Assembly (NCBI GenBank): GCA_902806565.1
Contig: CADCXA010000008.1
Location: forward strand, 248,001 to 312,000
Length of the DNA stretch: 64,000 nt
From: Hypoxylon rubiginosum
Taxonomy: Eukaryota; Ascomycota; Sordariomycetes; Xylariales; Hypoxylaceae
Direction: 5' to 3'
Shown here: positions 36,701 to 48,111 of the stretch, one piece after another
Position numbering within the stretch: the stretch's first letter is position 1
Layout: the number at the start of each line of letters is the position of its first letter
Program-made: the position numbers and the translations under genes
The notes under the pieces: model-generated
What the model was told of the DNA's origin: nothing
What the model saw: only the letters and a program-made list of their open reading frames with translations
Database searches by the model: none

Positions 36701-37307
36701 TGACGGTGGTTGAATGATAGGGGCGAGTCTAGGAGATCGGCCGGGTTCGAGTATTGGTGTGTTCGGTCGGCTGGGAATCTTGAAGGATCGAGGAGAGGAA
36801 TGATTTGGAGTCATAGGGGATTTTGAAGGGTCGGGATTGAGAAGGGAATTCGTATCGCCTTGCAGGACGGGGAACGGTCTTCCTTTCGGCGGTGACTGTG
36901 GCGGCTCAATCAACACAGCAGGCGGCTTGATAGGTCTGGGACTTAGCGGTGGGGGGGTTGCGATTTGGACAGAATGATGATGACTCGGAGTAGTCAAGAG
37001 ATTTGCTGGTTTGGGTTTTCCATTTTCCGGCGGCAGATTCACACTTCGACTAGGTCTCGTATCTGGAATTGGAGGAGGCTTTGGGGACGGCGACTGGTTC
37101 CTCGCGGGTGGGGAGTGCGTGGCTTGTACGGCTTGTGCTGAACTGTCCTTAGTCTTGCCCATATTCTCGAAATGGGATCTCAAGGACGAGACAGGCCTCT
37201 GCCATGCTGGTTAGTATCTAGACCACCCTCAGCTACTGTGCTGGGAAGGGGGAGGGAAGACTTACCAGTGACGAGTCATCAGGCCGGTCTTGACCGTTGG
37301 ACTCCAT
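33794..37307 (-). CDS. Beta-propeller plus inositol-polyphosphate 5-phosphatase fusion protein
   Basis: Predicted 1148-residue protein from two exons, complement of 37266-37307 (14 codons from ATG) and 33794-37198, with a 67-nt intron. Layout: a long disordered Pro/Ser/Arg-rich N terminus (about 20-440), a WD40-like propeller (about 460-760, TTGHLTRVWSLLDGE, VSLGADNTIKSWDG), then an endonuclease/exonuclease/phosphatase-type 5-phosphatase domain (about 765-1120). The catalytic signature is present: GNKGAIIVRF, NCHLAAGQ, LNGDLNYRI, PAWCDRLL and SDHRPV. Family knowledge: such enzymes remove the 5-phosphate from PI(4,5)P2/PIP3 or soluble inositol phosphates at membranes. The propeller-phosphatase fusion recalls plant WD40 5PTases. 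The N-terminal PxxP-rich stretch could bind SH3 partners. The second ATG frame (MGKTKD) is an alternative start. Confidence 0.92.
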
Positions 37308-38705
37308 GGTGTTGAAGGGCGGTGTCTATAAGACTGCAAGATGCCGGCTCTCTTGCTCCCGCCACATAACTGACTGCGAGCGAATATCCTGGAACCATCC
37401 AATACGCGACCATATAGCTCTCGGAATCCTAACAGTTGGCGATGTAGACGTCGAGTATCTTTGTTCGTACTCAATTCAAATCCAAAGGTATAGGTAGGTT
37501 AACTAAGACGACAGGTCACGCGGCAGTTCGGAATCTACGATTCTCGTTGGGTAAGAAGGGCGATGCTGTCACTGTCAGACCGAATGCTGTTGGTATCAAG
37601 AGGATGCCTCGGCTTGCTGATCGTATTCATGTTCCGGGGAAGGGTCCTTGTCTGGTTGACTCCGGCATCGACGTCTACTCCGGCAGGGTCGTAACACTGT
37701 CACCTATAGCAATGGTGAAGGTAATGGGCCGTAGGGTCGGACAGGTAACGTGCATATGACGATACAGAAGTTGGGTGCTATTGGAAGTTTGTCTGACATT
37801 AGGACCCAGGGGACCTTAGGTCTGCTTAGGTCTGCTTAGGGTCTGTTACACCAGGCTTGAGGATAAACGAGTGTTTTTAATATTGGGGGTTTGGTAAGAG
37901 TTGGTGATGACCTTGACCCTGCATGAGAGGCCGAAACGTTCTAATAGATGATCACTTGCACTTGTGTTGTCAGATTTGCAGATCTTTAGGGATATTGAAT
38001 ATTCCCGTAATAGCTTGGAGCATTGATTGAGCATTGAGCAATGAAATGTTAAAAGTCCACAGCTCCATACATGTATGTACATACATACGTATTTCGCACT
38101 ACGTAATCTTTTTTGCTCCATGGAAGGTTGCCTTTCTGCTGCATAAGGTACGTGGGTACTTACATACATGTACTCTGTGGAAAAGCACCTGGGCACAGTT
38201 GGGATAACAAGGTAACTTTGACGCCCTGTAAAACAAACCCAATGGGTGTAAGTCCGGTACTGGCGTGTTACATGTCGTAGGATGTCCCCGGCTTGCCGGT
38301 ACCGGGTATATAATTTTGGTACCTAACACATTATACCTAGACCCCTAAAATGTAGCCCCCAACATACCCGGGCCTTCCACATTAATCGCCCTGACGCACA
38401 TTAAACAGCGCGTTAGGATAGTGCGCTACGTTGCTGACTTTAGAGGCTAGGTACAGAGGGACCGCGCCTAAATATTGCTAAGTTGATGCGCTAATACGAC
38501 GGGAGTGCTTGCAGGGTTGGATTATTTTCCAATTCTGACCTGATAGATCATAAAATCGTACCACTTATATCCAATGCTCTAATATTTCCACTTTGAGCTT
38601 TTCACTCCAAACCTACATTCCTACATTCCTACTGTCCTTTTACATCATTGCGAAGAGTCCCCGAGCTAGACCAAAGTAATTCATACCTTGATACCAACCT
38701 TCAAA
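37308..38705. promoter_or_regulatory. Divergent intergenic region, 5-phosphatase (-) / DUF4748-like (+)
   Basis: A 1.4-kb spacer lies between start codons pointing apart. It has a three-copy tandem of CTTAGGTCTG at about 37815-37845 and a TACATACATGTATG-like AT-rich patch near 38060-38170. Small frames lack recognisable content. Two promoters are expected but not pinpointed. Confidence 0.45.
37815..37845. repeat. Short tandem repeat, about 3 x 10 bp
   Basis: Units of CTTAGGTCTG at 37815 and 37825, then a third with one inserted G (to 37845). It lies in the promoter region between two divergent genes. No function is evident. Confidence 0.8.
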
Positions 38706-39299
38706 ATGAATACAGTAAGTGCCCACCATAGAAGATCGCGGAGCTTATAGCTAGCATCGGGTCGCTAATGTTTTACACTTATAGGTCAAATCTTTCTGGT
38801 AGGTACACTTCCAGTGGCGCATAGGCCGGTTGATGATAATGCTAATCGACAATGCTTGCAATTAGGATGGGCTGGGGCTCCCTTTGTGTTGGTATGTACA
38901 CATCGTCATCGGTTTGCGCTGCTGTGGTATCTTCCTAGGCACTTACCAATACAATGTACAGCTGGCGCAGGAGCCTACTATTTCGCGAAGAAGAGCATCA
39001 ACGCCGACAGAGCTGCGCGCCTCGAGGAGACCCGACGAAAGAAGCAGATGATCGACTCCCTCGAATACTCGAGCAACGTCCCCAGCAGACCACTATCCGC
39101 CTCGACGATGGGTGGCACGACGAACGGCAACGGTACTCCAGCTCGAACCGATACGGCCGGGTCACCAAGTCAAGAAGCGAGTAGCGATCCAGCCCCGACC
39201 AGGCATGCTCCGGCTACAGAAGGACAACAAGTCGTAGAGAAGAGCAAGTACGAGAGTAGCGCACCCTATAGAAGTCCAAAAGGCGACCGATTTTCCTAG
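38706..39299 (+). CDS. Small DUF4748-like membrane protein built from micro-exons
   Basis: Predicted 128-residue protein from four exons: 38706-38714 (9 nt), 38785-38798 (14 nt), 38866-38891 (26 nt) and 38962-39299, with introns of 70, 67 and 70 nt. All splice sites are standard and the phases add up. The product begins MNTVKSFWMGWGSL, then a short hydrophobic segment (CVAGAGAYYFAKKSI, about 15-30), a basic R/K-rich helix (about 33-48), and a disordered Ser/Thr/Ala-rich tail. This fits the fungal DUF4748 family as I recall it: a small N-terminally anchored protein, possibly mitochondrial, with no established function. A longer unspliced frame from 38814 reads a different N terminus and is less credible because it ignores the good splice sites. 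Confidence 0.75.
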
Positions 39300-40060
39300 T
39301 CGTGGTTGGGGTCGACAGCCGATGGTGTATCTATATCTTATGATGAGGACGTTACGAGAACTCGCATGTACAAATGCATAACAAAAGTTATACTAAAAGA
39401 AGAGGGGATGAAAACCACGCCGCTCCTTCGCTTCCGCTGTGGGAAGTAATGATACCAATTTAATAACAAATTCCTTCGGCGGTCTTATTGGACTTCGGTA
39501 TTGGAATGCGCTATTTGTAATTACTGAAGACCAGCTGAAGACTGATTGCGTTCGACCTGCTTTTGAGTTGATGGGTATGTAATGAGATTGTTGGGCACTT
39601 ATTCAACCAAGGTACTGTTGTGGTCTAAGTTAACGTTATGCTGAGCATAGCAGCTAAAAATTGCAAGGTGAAGACGTCAAAGGGTCTCGTGAATATCATC
39701 GGCGCAAGTTAATAGCGATCTTCTCCTGTTTTGGCATAGTGCAGAGATTTAGGAGCGGGCGGAAGTATTTAATCCGACACCTATTGTTCAGCCCATCCCG
39801 AGCCCCTGTCCGAGTTCTGCAGGAGGTATCCACAGTGCAGATGGCTCATGTACCTAATCCACAGGGGTCTTAGCCAAGACATCCAATCACGTCAACAGCC
39901 TCGCGCCTCTGCTGAATTTCTTTAGTCTACCCATACAGCCCATACCATCCCTCTAACACCTAACCCTAACACAGCTTCGACCCAAAGCGTTCCTTGACAT
40001 TCAACTTATTCAAGTCGTGAGCATGCGCTCTAACTTGCCTTTCATCATCTGTTTATAATC
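39300..40060. other. Spacer and promoter of the CID-domain gene
   Basis: A 761-bp spacer lies between two plus-strand genes. A pyrimidine-rich, CCTAACCC-containing stretch at about 39950-40030 sits directly before the ATG at 40061 and is probably leader or core promoter. Nothing else is recognised. Confidence 0.5.
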
Positions 40061-41816
40061 ATGGCTTCGCCACAGTTAGCAATAGCTAAAGTCTCCTTCT
40101 CAGCTGTTCTTCTGCGTCCTGATCCGACATCATGCCCGCGCAGCGAGATCGACGAGTTTCTCCAGCTGCTCGACGCGACTATCTCGCGATGCTCCCCGCC
40201 CAATGTTCAGGTTTGAGCAACACAGTCTTTTGAATCTTGGTATCCTGTGCGACTGCTAAACGGTCGTCACATAGAAAAGCAAGCAGTGGATATTGAAGAA
40301 CTTGGTCCACTCCCCTGCCAGAATCGCCGCCTTGGGGAAATACGTGACAGCTTTGGCCAACTCCTATCCTCTGGACATCGCCGCCACTAGACAAGCCCGC
40401 GAGACTTCTTCGAAACGAAAACGGCTACACATACTCTACATTCTCAATGATGTGCTTTACCACACTTATGTCAGGGATCGGAACCCCAGCTTCGCAGAAA
40501 AGATAGAACCAATCCTTACAGCCCTCGTCCAAGCCGCAGCAGCTTTTCCGAATGCGCCGAAGCATTCCAAGAAGGTTCTGGATCTTGTAGATATCTGGGA
40601 CGAGAAGGCATATTTTCCAACAGCCTTCATCCACAAGCTTCGCACCATCGTTCAAGAAGCGCCAGATTCCGTTTCCAAAGCACATGCGCCAACTAACAGC
40701 ACCCCAGCTACGAGTACAAAATTTTCGAAAGATGCTCCGTTTATCATGCCAGCCATGCACGGCGATGCGACCGTGTCATGGTATGACTTACCAGCTGCTA
40801 ATTGGTTGCCTTCAATTGAACCCAACTCTATAAGGCCGATGAATCCGGACATGATCAAACCTCTGCAGTTTGCCGCAGGACCCGCGGACAAGACCCTGGT
40901 CAAAGCCGTACAGGACTTGCTAGCCGACGTAGATCGTATATACAGGAAGAATCAGCACGAGGCCAGCCAGCCTACTACAGACATTGATCAACTTGGGCAG
41001 CGAGTAGTGCTGGATGAGATTACTGGTGATGTTCTCGATGGGGAGACCTATTACGGTTGGTCCCGAGCTTTTTGCAGGAAGATGAAGCAGCGTCGCAAGA
41101 AGGCTAGTGGAACTAGCGATGACGACCGCGGTCGCAGCGTATCACGCTCAAGAAGTTCATCCCGCAGCTCATCGCGGCCCGCTTACAAGCGACGCCGGGT
41201 GTCCAGTTCCCGGAGCTTAAGTAGGAGCAGGAGTAGGAGCCGAGGTGACCAACGAGACGGCAGTAGAGAAGGACGCAGGCGGAGATCATACAGTAGCTCT
41301 ACGTCTCCTCCAAGAGATCGACGATATCGCCGTGATGCCTCGAGGTCACCAAGACGAAGTCCTCCAGCACGATCTTATGACGCTCCTCCTTACGGCAGCT
41401 CGAACGGGAAGCAGGCAGGATTTCCCAACCAGCAGCCGCCTCGTGATCTTCAATATCAACATCCTACCCCTGCGCCTCCTTTCCCGCAATCTTTCCCTCC
41501 GATACCCCCGGACCTTAGCCAGTTTATGGTACCGCCTCCTCCACCGCCAAACTATCAAGGGCAGTGGCCACCTCCACCGCCCCCGCCGCCCGTAAGTGGC
41601 ATGCCACCCAACATGCCTCCAAACTGGCTTCAGGACATGGTGCAGATGGGAAGATGGCCGGCAAACTCAACTCCCCCGCCACCGCCACCGCCACAGCAGC
41701 CCCCGCCCCAGTACGGCGGTGGCTTCCAGCAGCAGGGGAGGGGTGGAAGGGGTAGGGGAGACTATCGTGGCTACGGGCAGCGCGGAGGTTGGGATCACCG
41801 AGGACGTGGTTGGTGA
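40061..41816 (+). CDS. CID (RPR)-domain, RS-rich RNA-processing protein
   Basis: Predicted 563-residue protein from exons 40061-40210 and 40275-41816 (64-nt intron, phase 0). The N-terminal about 160 residues form a CTD-interacting domain (KQWILKNLVHSPARIAALGKY broken over a helix pair; KRLHILYILNDVLYHT; KVLDLVDIWDE). The middle carries an Arg/Ser-rich domain (about 324-420). A Pro-rich stretch with runs of 6-9 Pro follows (about 430-535), and an RGG-like tail ends the protein (GRGGRGRGDYRGYGQRGG). Family knowledge: CID domains bind the phosphorylated C-terminal repeats of RNA polymerase II. With RS and RGG tails this suggests a splicing-coupled or 3'-end factor in the nucleus, similar in layout to metazoan CHERP/SCAF proteins. 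I do not recognise a specific yeast orthologue. Confidence 0.85.
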
Positions 41817-42932
41817 TGTGGGCATTTACGCATTTATCTCCTCGGGTTCTCTCTAGGAAGACAACGACGTAGGCCGAAAAGGGCCTTGCTCATAGGTTGG
41901 CCCTCTTGGTCCCCGGATTGAGATGTCTACGGCAAATCTTCAGGACACAAGGGATTTATGTTGAATTATGGGATCTATAAGAGTAAAGCATGTATAGTAA
42001 AGAAAAATGAGGGCGATAATGCGCCTCGTTCAACACCTGCGGGACCTACATGTGACTATTAGGTGCTACGAACCTAAGCTCCCCCTTATAGTAACTAGTC
42101 TGAGATTACAAGCAAAGTAACATGTTTATTATGGAAATCGGTTCTTTCTGACAGTCAACCGGGTTGCCTAGATATGTACCGCTACTTCCAGTATTACACT
42201 TCCTTTCGCTTCCCCTTCCGTCCCTATACCCCTATACCCCCTACTCTTCTTTGGGGGTACGTTCTACCTTTTTAGATATTGCAACAGAAGGGAACAATGT
42301 TAAGCGGCTTCCGGTCACGCACCCACAGGTACGTGGTGAATAAATCTCCATGTATGCTATGCCCAATGAATTTCCGAAAGCTGGGTATCTAGACTAGTCT
42401 AAAAGTCGATACCTAATATACGAGATTTTACAACATTTAGCCAGGTACACCTACCTACCTACCATGCTCTAGAAACGCTCGACGTCTCGGACTTAAAAAA
42501 CCGGCTTAGAGCTTAACGTCGTCGGTGTTAGGTATACCTAGTCCTCCGCGGCTAGCAACTGGTCTTTCCAAAAACAAGAGGCGCGAAGTAGAAGAAAAAG
42601 GGAAAGAAGGGAAAACGAGGAGACCAAAAAGGGGCGGGGGGAGGAAGAGGAAATATCTAGGTTAGGTTAGGTTGTTCACTGCTGGATTTGAACCAGCCGG
42701 TCCAGGCACTTAAACACCGGACTTGCTATAAAGGTCAGAAGTTATGTTGCCAATCTGCTTGCTGCCATCCCCAAAGGTGCTTTACAAGGGATTACTCTGG
42801 TGTTGTTATCTTAGCTGCCTGTGCTGACGGATATCCGAGTTGAAAGTGGTGAGGATATTAGGCCCCCCTTATGCTTGAAGACATCTAGCCAAACTGGATA
42901 TTACTTGAAGTTCTTTGTCTGGCATTAAATTC

Positions 42933-42964
<32 letters not shown>

Positions 42965-43787
42965 TATACTTCAATGGCTTTTTAGGTATGTCTCCTCCTT
43001 TCAGGTTATTTTATTTCATTAAAATCCGCGGCACTGGGGTGATATTTGACACCATTTTGTATACATTAATAATGCCTAATGATAAGGTTAAAAGTAGCGA
43101 CAACGTCTAGCCATAAGGCAAACAGACCTCCTTTTCGATCATCACCTAGAATATTTATCATCTTCGTATCGTATCTCTTTTTTTCATTGCGTGCCTAGCT
43201 AACTTAAATGCTATGTCCTCGAGGGGACGACGTCGGGAGGCGAGATTGGGGGCAAACTCGCAGGTATCTATCTACGTACTATCTACTTATTGATTGTGTG
43301 GTGGTTAACGTAGCAAAGTAGCCTGGTGTAGTATCGTCTTCACACCAGGACATATGTTCCATTTCAATTACCACCCTACGGCGACTCTACGTCCAAGGAC
43401 GACGAGTACGCCAATATCCGTCTTTTTCTGTTTTGGCTTTTCCCCATAAGCCAAACCATTTTCCATTAAATAATAGCATGTGCACACTCGTCATGCGTAA
43501 TCCGTATTTTCCTCCTCTTTCTCATGGGCAGAGGGCTTCATATAGCAACACACTTAATGCAAGCCTAGATCCATAGTTCTCCCCTCTAATAATGCCAATG
43601 GTGTGGCTGATGTGCTTGGTCACCATAACTTTCGCGGGCTATGATGAGGTGATGAGTAGATGTGAGTTATAGATATTGGTTTCACCCTTGACGGCGATTA
43701 TCCGGGGATACGGGGGTTAATTCCACTCATGGTTTTTGTGCGTTCCCGAACCAGACGGTGTTGATACCGTGTTCAGTAACGTTCGAT
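41817..43787. other. Convergent spacer with microsatellite and tRNA-like fragment
   Basis: A 1.97-kb region lies between the 3' ends of the CID-domain gene (+) and transportin (-). It has CTACCTACC words near 42440-42460, a three-copy TTAGG-like stretch at about 42657-42672, a tRNA B-box-like arm on the minus strand at about 42675-42695, and a (TTA)n microsatellite at 42933-42964. No protein gene is recognised. Confidence 0.5.
42933..42964. repeat. (TTA)n microsatellite
   Basis: About 32 bp of uninterrupted TTA trinucleotide units lie in the convergent spacer. It is a simple-sequence repeat likely to vary between strains. Confidence 0.9.
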
Positions 43788-46779
43788 TCAAAAGACGTAT
43801 GTCGTCCTCAAGGTCTGTTGGTCCTGAGGTTGCAGTTGGCCGAAGAACTGATCGAACTGAGGGATAATCTGACGGTAGATTCCGAGAGCCTAAGTCTGGT
43901 TAGATATCTCCTTTCACATCATTGTTTGTTTCCACATACCTTTTGGAAATCCTCATGGAGGCCACTCTTGGTTTCACTACGCAATTTCAGGTCCCTATAT
44001 CGGGCAATCGCGGTGAAAAAGTGCAAGAGTGATTTCTCCATTGCCATGGGGTTCTTTTCGACAACGGAGGTGAAGCCTCGGAATGCTGTTGCTTTCTCGT
44101 CAGAAGGGTCAACTTCGTCCATGGAATTGAGAAAATCTTCAGCAAAGTTCGCTAGGTGAGGAGCCAGAAGCTCGCCATTACCCAGTCCGAGGCGTCCCAA
44201 AGCAATTGCTGCATTTTCGGTAACCCCCTTAGGGATACCCGGATTGGTAATGATCTCAATGAAGCGTTGGAAGAGCTCGGGCACGTAGGGGGCCATGTTG
44301 GACTTGTGCCGAAGAGCGATTTCCCCGACGGACCAGCAAGCATTGTTGACGACCCCAAATCCGCTGTCGATGTCCTCGTCCAGTATACTATCTAGGTCGA
44401 GTTGCTTAGGGAGAACTGAGAAGATATTGGGCAGCGACGGCTCCAACTGTTCAAATACATACTTTGCACAGTCTCCGAGAAGAGCGTACGCTGATTGCCG
44501 TACTTCGTCAGACGGGTCCTCCATACAGAATGTAAGAAGTTCAAAGAACGCCGGCTGGGATTCCTGAACAAGCTTGGCCGATTTCGCTGGGTCGAGCGCC
44601 TGGATGATAGCACTGAGAAGATCCAAGCTTGTGACCAAAAAGTCTTTATCCGGCGAGTCGAGAGTCGGGTTATTTACCAAGGCGAGAGACGCTTCCAGGT
44701 TCTGGTGAATGATATTGACGCAGCGAATAAATATCGGCTGCGCGTACGGAGTAAAGGCGTCATTCAATGCCATCGCGACGTAGGATAGGCACTCGAGCAA
44801 CGGAAAAAGCTCTCGAGACTGATCTGAAACCTTGGTCCACCTCTCAATAAGAGCTGGCATGAGCTCGTTGACGAGATCCGGCCGAGCTAGGACCGGTCCG
44901 ATGTGTTCAGCCAGCGTCTGCACACAGTCGTAGAGGATAAACATATTGCGATCCTTGTACTTCTTGAAACATTGAACGTATTGCTTGATGATTGGGAGGC
45001 TATAAGGTTCCAGCCTCTTACCGGCCTTCTCCTCGAGGTTAGCAAAAGCCGACGCGCCGGCTTCCTGGACCTTCTTGTTGCTGTCCAGCATCTTAGTGAG
45101 AATACCCTCCATCATTGGCTCAAAGTAAAGCTGCTTATGGGTGGGATCCGTCAAGTCAGCAGCCCAGGAAGAATATCGGCCCAACGTCCAACAAGTGATT
45201 TGCCGAACCACAGGCTCAGGGTCATTCAAGAGGGATATCAGGTACGGGACTAATTCAGCGAGATGAGGCGTGACGATGTCGATACAACCCTCAGCCACAG
45301 CACCCAAGGCAAGTACCGCTGCCTCTCGATACGGCCAGTCGTCGTGCTTCAGGTTCTTGGTGAGGTACGGCAAGATGGACTCGAAAACAGGTCCTCGGAA
45401 GTCTCGAGCAAACACGTCGAGTGCGGCCGCAGAGCACTTTCGCAGGGTCCATCGCTCATCCGGATTTGCGTCATCTCCGTCCTCGAAATCCTCGATTTCA
45501 CCCTCCTCCAGGTCATCATCCATACTAGCTAATTTCTCATATGCGTTCCCATTCTGGGCGGGATCCGCAGAATCGTCTACTTTGGCTTGCCGCGCCGACG
45601 ATTTCTTTGCAAACTGAGGCTTGATATCCTTTTCGAGATCGTCCTCGTCCTCGTCATCAGAGGCGCCTCCCAGGAGAGCAATATCCTCGGCATTGTACAC
45701 CATACATCCAAGAAGGACCGGGATAATCTTGCTGATGAACGGACTTAACGACTGCCAGAGATGTTCATGCTCTCCTATCGCAAGAAAGAACTCCGCTGCG
45801 TCACAAGCTAGATCCTCGTCGTCGCTTTGCTGCTGAGTGAGGATGTAATCAACAAGGCCCGGGAGGTGAGGCTGGATCTTATCGGGACGGGTTTCGATGA
45901 GCTGGACGAAGGCCCGGCACACTTGTCTTCGCACATCATTGTTCGAATCCGACGCTAGAGCGAATAGGTGCTGGAGCAGGTCGTCGACGGAGTTGAGCAT
46001 GGCCTGGGACTTCCGGGGGGTGAAGACATTAATAGCAGTCAAGGCCTGGGCACGAACCTTGGGCAACGAACTCTTGGTGGCCAGGATCAACTTGGGGAGA
46101 ATGAAGTTCAAGGGCCGCTCCCCGTTCAGCTCGCGCTCCAACATCTTGTAGTTGTCTTCGCATATCTTGGCCAAAGCTGCCATAGCACCCTCTTGCGCTT
46201 CGTTTGACACCTGACCCGTCTCGTTGCCAATCATCTTCAAAAGGTCTGGTAATAATCCAGGCCAGCTCATTATACCCCCTCGACGAATCATCTCTGTCGC
46301 AATATTCCCGGAATAGTTGCGAATCTGAGCGTTCTTGTCTTGCAAGCCTAGAGGAATTGCCATCCTGATGAGATCAAGGCTGGATTCGGGAATTTGCCTA
46401 GAACCCGTCTTGACGTTGTTTTTCAACATGATCGCCGCGGCGGACCGCACGAGGAAATAGTCCTGAGCTGAACATTGCAGACCGGTCGGAGGGGTTTCGC
46501 TCGAGAACAGATACACTAGGTAGTTGTTGATGTCAGGAGACGATTTCGCCTGCGTAAGCATCTGCGAAGGGAAAACTTGTGTGTTAGTTTGAAGTCTTTG
46601 CAACACGTCGTGTAGGCCAAGTCACAGCTATAATAACAGCCTGCTGACATTGTAGAATGGAGGACGGCGTCTCTTACAATCTCGGCTTGCTTCTGGGCGG
46701 CCTTATCGAAGCCGCTTAGGGAGTCCTTGAGACAAGCTGCCAGCGTGTTCAAGGACTCTTGCGACGGCTGCCACGCCAT
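43788..46779 (-). CDS. Transportin / karyopherin beta-2 (Kap104)
   Basis: Predicted 941-residue importin from three exons: complement of 46678-46779, 43940-46561 and 43788-43889, with introns of 116 and 50 nt. Exon 1 gives MAWQPSQESL, the usual transportin start. The last exon (34 codons) gives IIPQFDQFFGQLQPQDQQ, restoring a complete C terminus; without it the frame would stop early at 43919. HEAT repeats run throughout. An acidic loop near residues 345-415 (SDDEDEDDLEKD) and the signature DERWTLRKCSAAALDV identify karyopherin beta-2 rather than importin beta-1. Family knowledge: Kap104/transportin imports PY-NLS cargo such as hnRNP-like mRNA-binding proteins; the acidic loop links RanGTP binding to cargo release. 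Confidence 0.94.
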
Positions 46780-47325
46780 GGTGGGCGGTGGGCAGCGGGG
46801 CAGGAGGAGGACAGGAGGATAATGAGGATTCGGATTCTGTATGTATGCGCGACGGGAACCAAGGACGTGGTGTAAAGCGGCTGCAGATGCCAAGGATCTC
46901 GCGATGGTAAAAGGAGAGGAATCAGGTGTTGATTGTCAGTAGCATCGGCTCTGGAGATGGTGGGGTTCCAAAGCGATGGGGTGGTTGATATGAAAACAGA
47001 GTAAGATAGGAAATAGCACAGAGTACCTATGGAGGTAGAACTGTAGGTAAGGTAAGTGGTAAAGGTGGTAAAGTGTTTAGCTTATGGAGGTAAGGCGGGA
47101 AAAGTCCCGGTTTAAAAAAATTTATGGGTTTCTTTTCGACTTGGGACTTTTCTCTTGGATTGTCGCAATGGATTTCAAAACGCGGACAGATGACCTGACG
47201 ATCAATTTCCTGCTAGTTTCGCTGAGGACAAGCCGTGACCTTTTTTTCCCAGTTACCACAGACCACAAACCATGATTAAAGGGCTTGAATGGGCTTGGAT
47301 CCTCTTTAAGAAAAGTTGCAATGGT

Positions 47326-47360
47326 GGGGTGGCCTTGGGGTGGCCTGGGGGTGGTCAGGG
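47326..47360 (+). other. Predicted G-quadruplex motif
   Basis: Four G tracts (4, 4, 5 and 3 G) are separated by loops of 7, 6 and 6 nt, meeting the common G3+N1-7 rule. It lies about 0.55 kb upstream of the transportin start codon, on the strand opposite to the coding strand. Formation and function are inference. Confidence 0.6.
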
Positions 47361-48069
47361 TGTCTGCCTCTGCTTCTTGCTTCTTGCTTCTTGCTTCTGC
47401 CTTGTCACTTGTGTGGCAGTTTTTTACGTTCCTCTACCTCTTTTGAGAAGTGTGAGATGTTAGTGGATCGTGGACCTAGCACTTAAACCATGTTAGCTAG
47501 TACAGTACCGACTACACCTACCTAAAAGAGGCTGGCAAGGGTGGGCTTGCTAGTGGTTAAAGGCACTAACACACCTAAGATTCGCAAGATTTGTACAAGT
47601 ACCTCCTAGCGAAGTAGCCTAACTGAGGTCAAGTCTTCAAGCTGCCCAGGTGCTTAGGTTGAACTTTGCAACTTGAATTGAATTTTTCTAGTGCACAAGC
47701 AAAAAGACGCGTTATTGTTACTCCGTAACGCGAACCCTTTTTGCCATGTGCCAACCTTAGAACCTGAGTTGGTACGTGTATAATTGGATTTATTACCTGT
47801 CCCCTTTCTTTGACGTTAAACTCCGTCCTGTGTCCTCTATCCCGAAATAGATCAATGAAACGGGATCGATTATTATCTTGGCCTCATTTTACAGTACCTA
47901 GGTACTATTTCTGCGAGGTGATGCAAGTAAGCAATAGGGATTTCTTAGATGCGTCGTACGAAAAGCTTCTATATACGTAGGTATAAGAGACAAGGAAAAC
48001 GACAGCCAGTCGTCAACTCTTCCCATATGGATCTTTAATAGGAAGGGGTAGGGATATAATCCGTTCTAG

Positions 48070-48111
48070 AAAAAGAAAAAGAAAAAGAAAAAGAAAAAGA
48101 AAAAGAAAAAG
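48070..48111. repeat. (AAAAAG)7 hexanucleotide microsatellite
   Basis: Seven perfect AAAAAG units (42 bp) lie in the gene-poor spacer. On the minus strand they inflate a spurious Phe/Leu-rich frame; I do not treat that as coding. Confidence 0.92.

Noticed and set aside
42657..42672. TTAGG-like tandem, considered as an internal telomere tract
   Set aside because: Only about three units of GGTTA; filamentous fungi use TTAGGG, and flanking genes are ordinary chromosomal genes.
42665..42745. Functional tRNA gene on the minus strand
   Set aside because: T arm and B box are good but no complementary 5' acceptor strand or proper D arm can be found, so it is not annotated as a tRNA.
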